DNA of 64,000 nucleotides from Notospermus geniculatus (taxonomy: Eukaryota > Nemertea > Pilidiophora > Heteronemertea > Lineidae): contig NMRB01000089.1 of NCBI GenBank assembly GCA_002633025.1, forward strand, positions 587,974-651,973. Reading direction: 5' to 3'. The notes under the pieces are model-generated. The model saw only the letters and a program-made list of their open reading frames with translations. It did no database searches and was not told the origin of the DNA. This document shows, piece by piece, positions 63,430 through 64,000 of the stretch. Made by a program: the position numbers and the translations under genes. Within the stretch, counting starts at the first letter, position 1; every line of letters begins with the position of its first letter.

Positions 63430-63960
63430 TGTTCTTGCAGCAGTACCTACTGCCTCAGCGCTGCAGGCCAGTAGTGTTGATTCGAAGCACAGTGTTGTGC
63501 CTGTCAGCTCTTGTGGTTTTTGCGGTAAAGCTCACAACTCGGGCAAATGCTGGGAGGTATTGAAGCTCCCTTTAGAGTCCTCAGGAGCGTCACCAGAGGG
63601 TACAAGCCAGTAAGTTGTGGTGCCTTGGTCACAACCACATCGCTAGAGGGGGCAACAGTAGATGCACAAAGTGCAATGGTAAACATCATGCGATGTTGTG
63701 TGACCCAGATAAGCAACGTATCATGTGTTACAGAGGGGATCGACAATATTACGAAGACACTGTACTCTCGGTGTTCACTCATTTCGCCCTTTCCCAATTC
63801 GCCCCCTAATGGTTATTGGTTAGGGTTAGCTACCAGTATTTAATGGATTTACTGTTGGGGGGCGAAATGGGAAGGGGCGAAGTGGGAATAAACCGTACTC
63901 TCACCTCAGGAAGAATAGAGGTTGGTCACACGAACGTTAACGGTGAGTGTGTTAAAAACA
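63430..63960 (+). pseudogene. BEL/Pao-type gag zinc-knuckle fragment, copy 2
   Basis: SSCGFCGKAHNSGKCWEVL is the first knuckle, followed after a frame change by CLGHNHIARGGNSRCTKCNGKHHAMLC. Extends further 5' than copy 1 (frame open from 63155). A MITE interrupts it at about 63770-63892. Confidence 0.6.
63770..63892. mobile_element. MITE with C-rich inverted ends
   Basis: Absent from the matching place in copy 1 (after 60090). CATTTCGCCC(T)TTCCCAATTCGCCCCC at the left and GGGGGGCGAAATGGGAAGGGGCGAAGTGGG at the right form the ends. Confidence 0.65.
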
Positions 63961-64000
63961 CCTCATCAAGTTAATCACTTAAAAAAGGAACGTGGGACAT

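Overview
The window is eukaryotic, AT-leaning DNA from an animal, most likely a marine invertebrate. The evidence is interspersed repeats ending in GAC-rich microsatellites plus a short hairpin, frequent AGGCCTA and ACCGGTA strings, spliced gene relics, and fragments of piggyBac, Harbinger, BEL/Pao and other transposons. The species cannot be named from sequence. Four single 'n' characters (28462, 44405, 49387, 56658) look like compressed assembly gaps.

The outstanding feature is an intact, gene-dense, virus-like genome of about 15.1 kb at 13137-28279, set in degenerate repeat DNA. Rightward 'early' genes encode a spliced SF3 replicase of the papillomavirus E1/polyomavirus large-T type and, downstream, Cys-rich exons, one with a cyclin-box-like domain. 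Twelve leftward 'late' genes include a probable double-jelly-roll capsid protein, a penton-like protein, a membrane-active-looking protein, a PPxY protein, an adenain-like cysteine protease, a single-pass membrane protein and a clear histone H3 homologue. The two blocks diverge from about 26.7-28.1 kb and converge at 17.7-19.4 kb. The convergence zone holds a 386-bp palindrome of GTTACC/GGTAAC arrays and a cloverleaf-like candidate small RNA. The mix (E1/T-like replicase with adenovirus-like capsid and protease) is closest in plan to adomaviruses, the circular DNA viruses described from fish. A viral H3 in this setting is the most unexpected element.

The viral segment is bounded on both sides by copies of one inverted-repeat MITE. 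The same 10-bp sequence lies at both virus/MITE junctions, and a small zinc-finger ORF running off the right edge would continue in frame from the left edge. The simplest reading is a circular genome that acquired a MITE and was then either integrated by MITE-MITE recombination or placed here by the assembler.

Other regions: 1-5.6 kb, repeat DNA and gene relics. 5609-9545, a 3.94-kb element with 1,381-bp near-identical terminal inverted repeats, a 5-bp target duplication, a C2H2 protein and a Cys-rich protein gene in each repeat. 9.5-13.1 kb, MITEs. 28.5-48 kb, three copies of a DDE-transposase-like relic and a tandemly duplicated RecQ-like/YqaJ-like relic. 48-59 kb, piggyBac, chromodomain, Harbinger and minisatellite pieces. 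59.8-64 kb, two BEL/Pao-type gag fragments as direct repeats around an OTU-like exon, two overlapping unknown ORFs, a MITE and a DUF4326-type gene.
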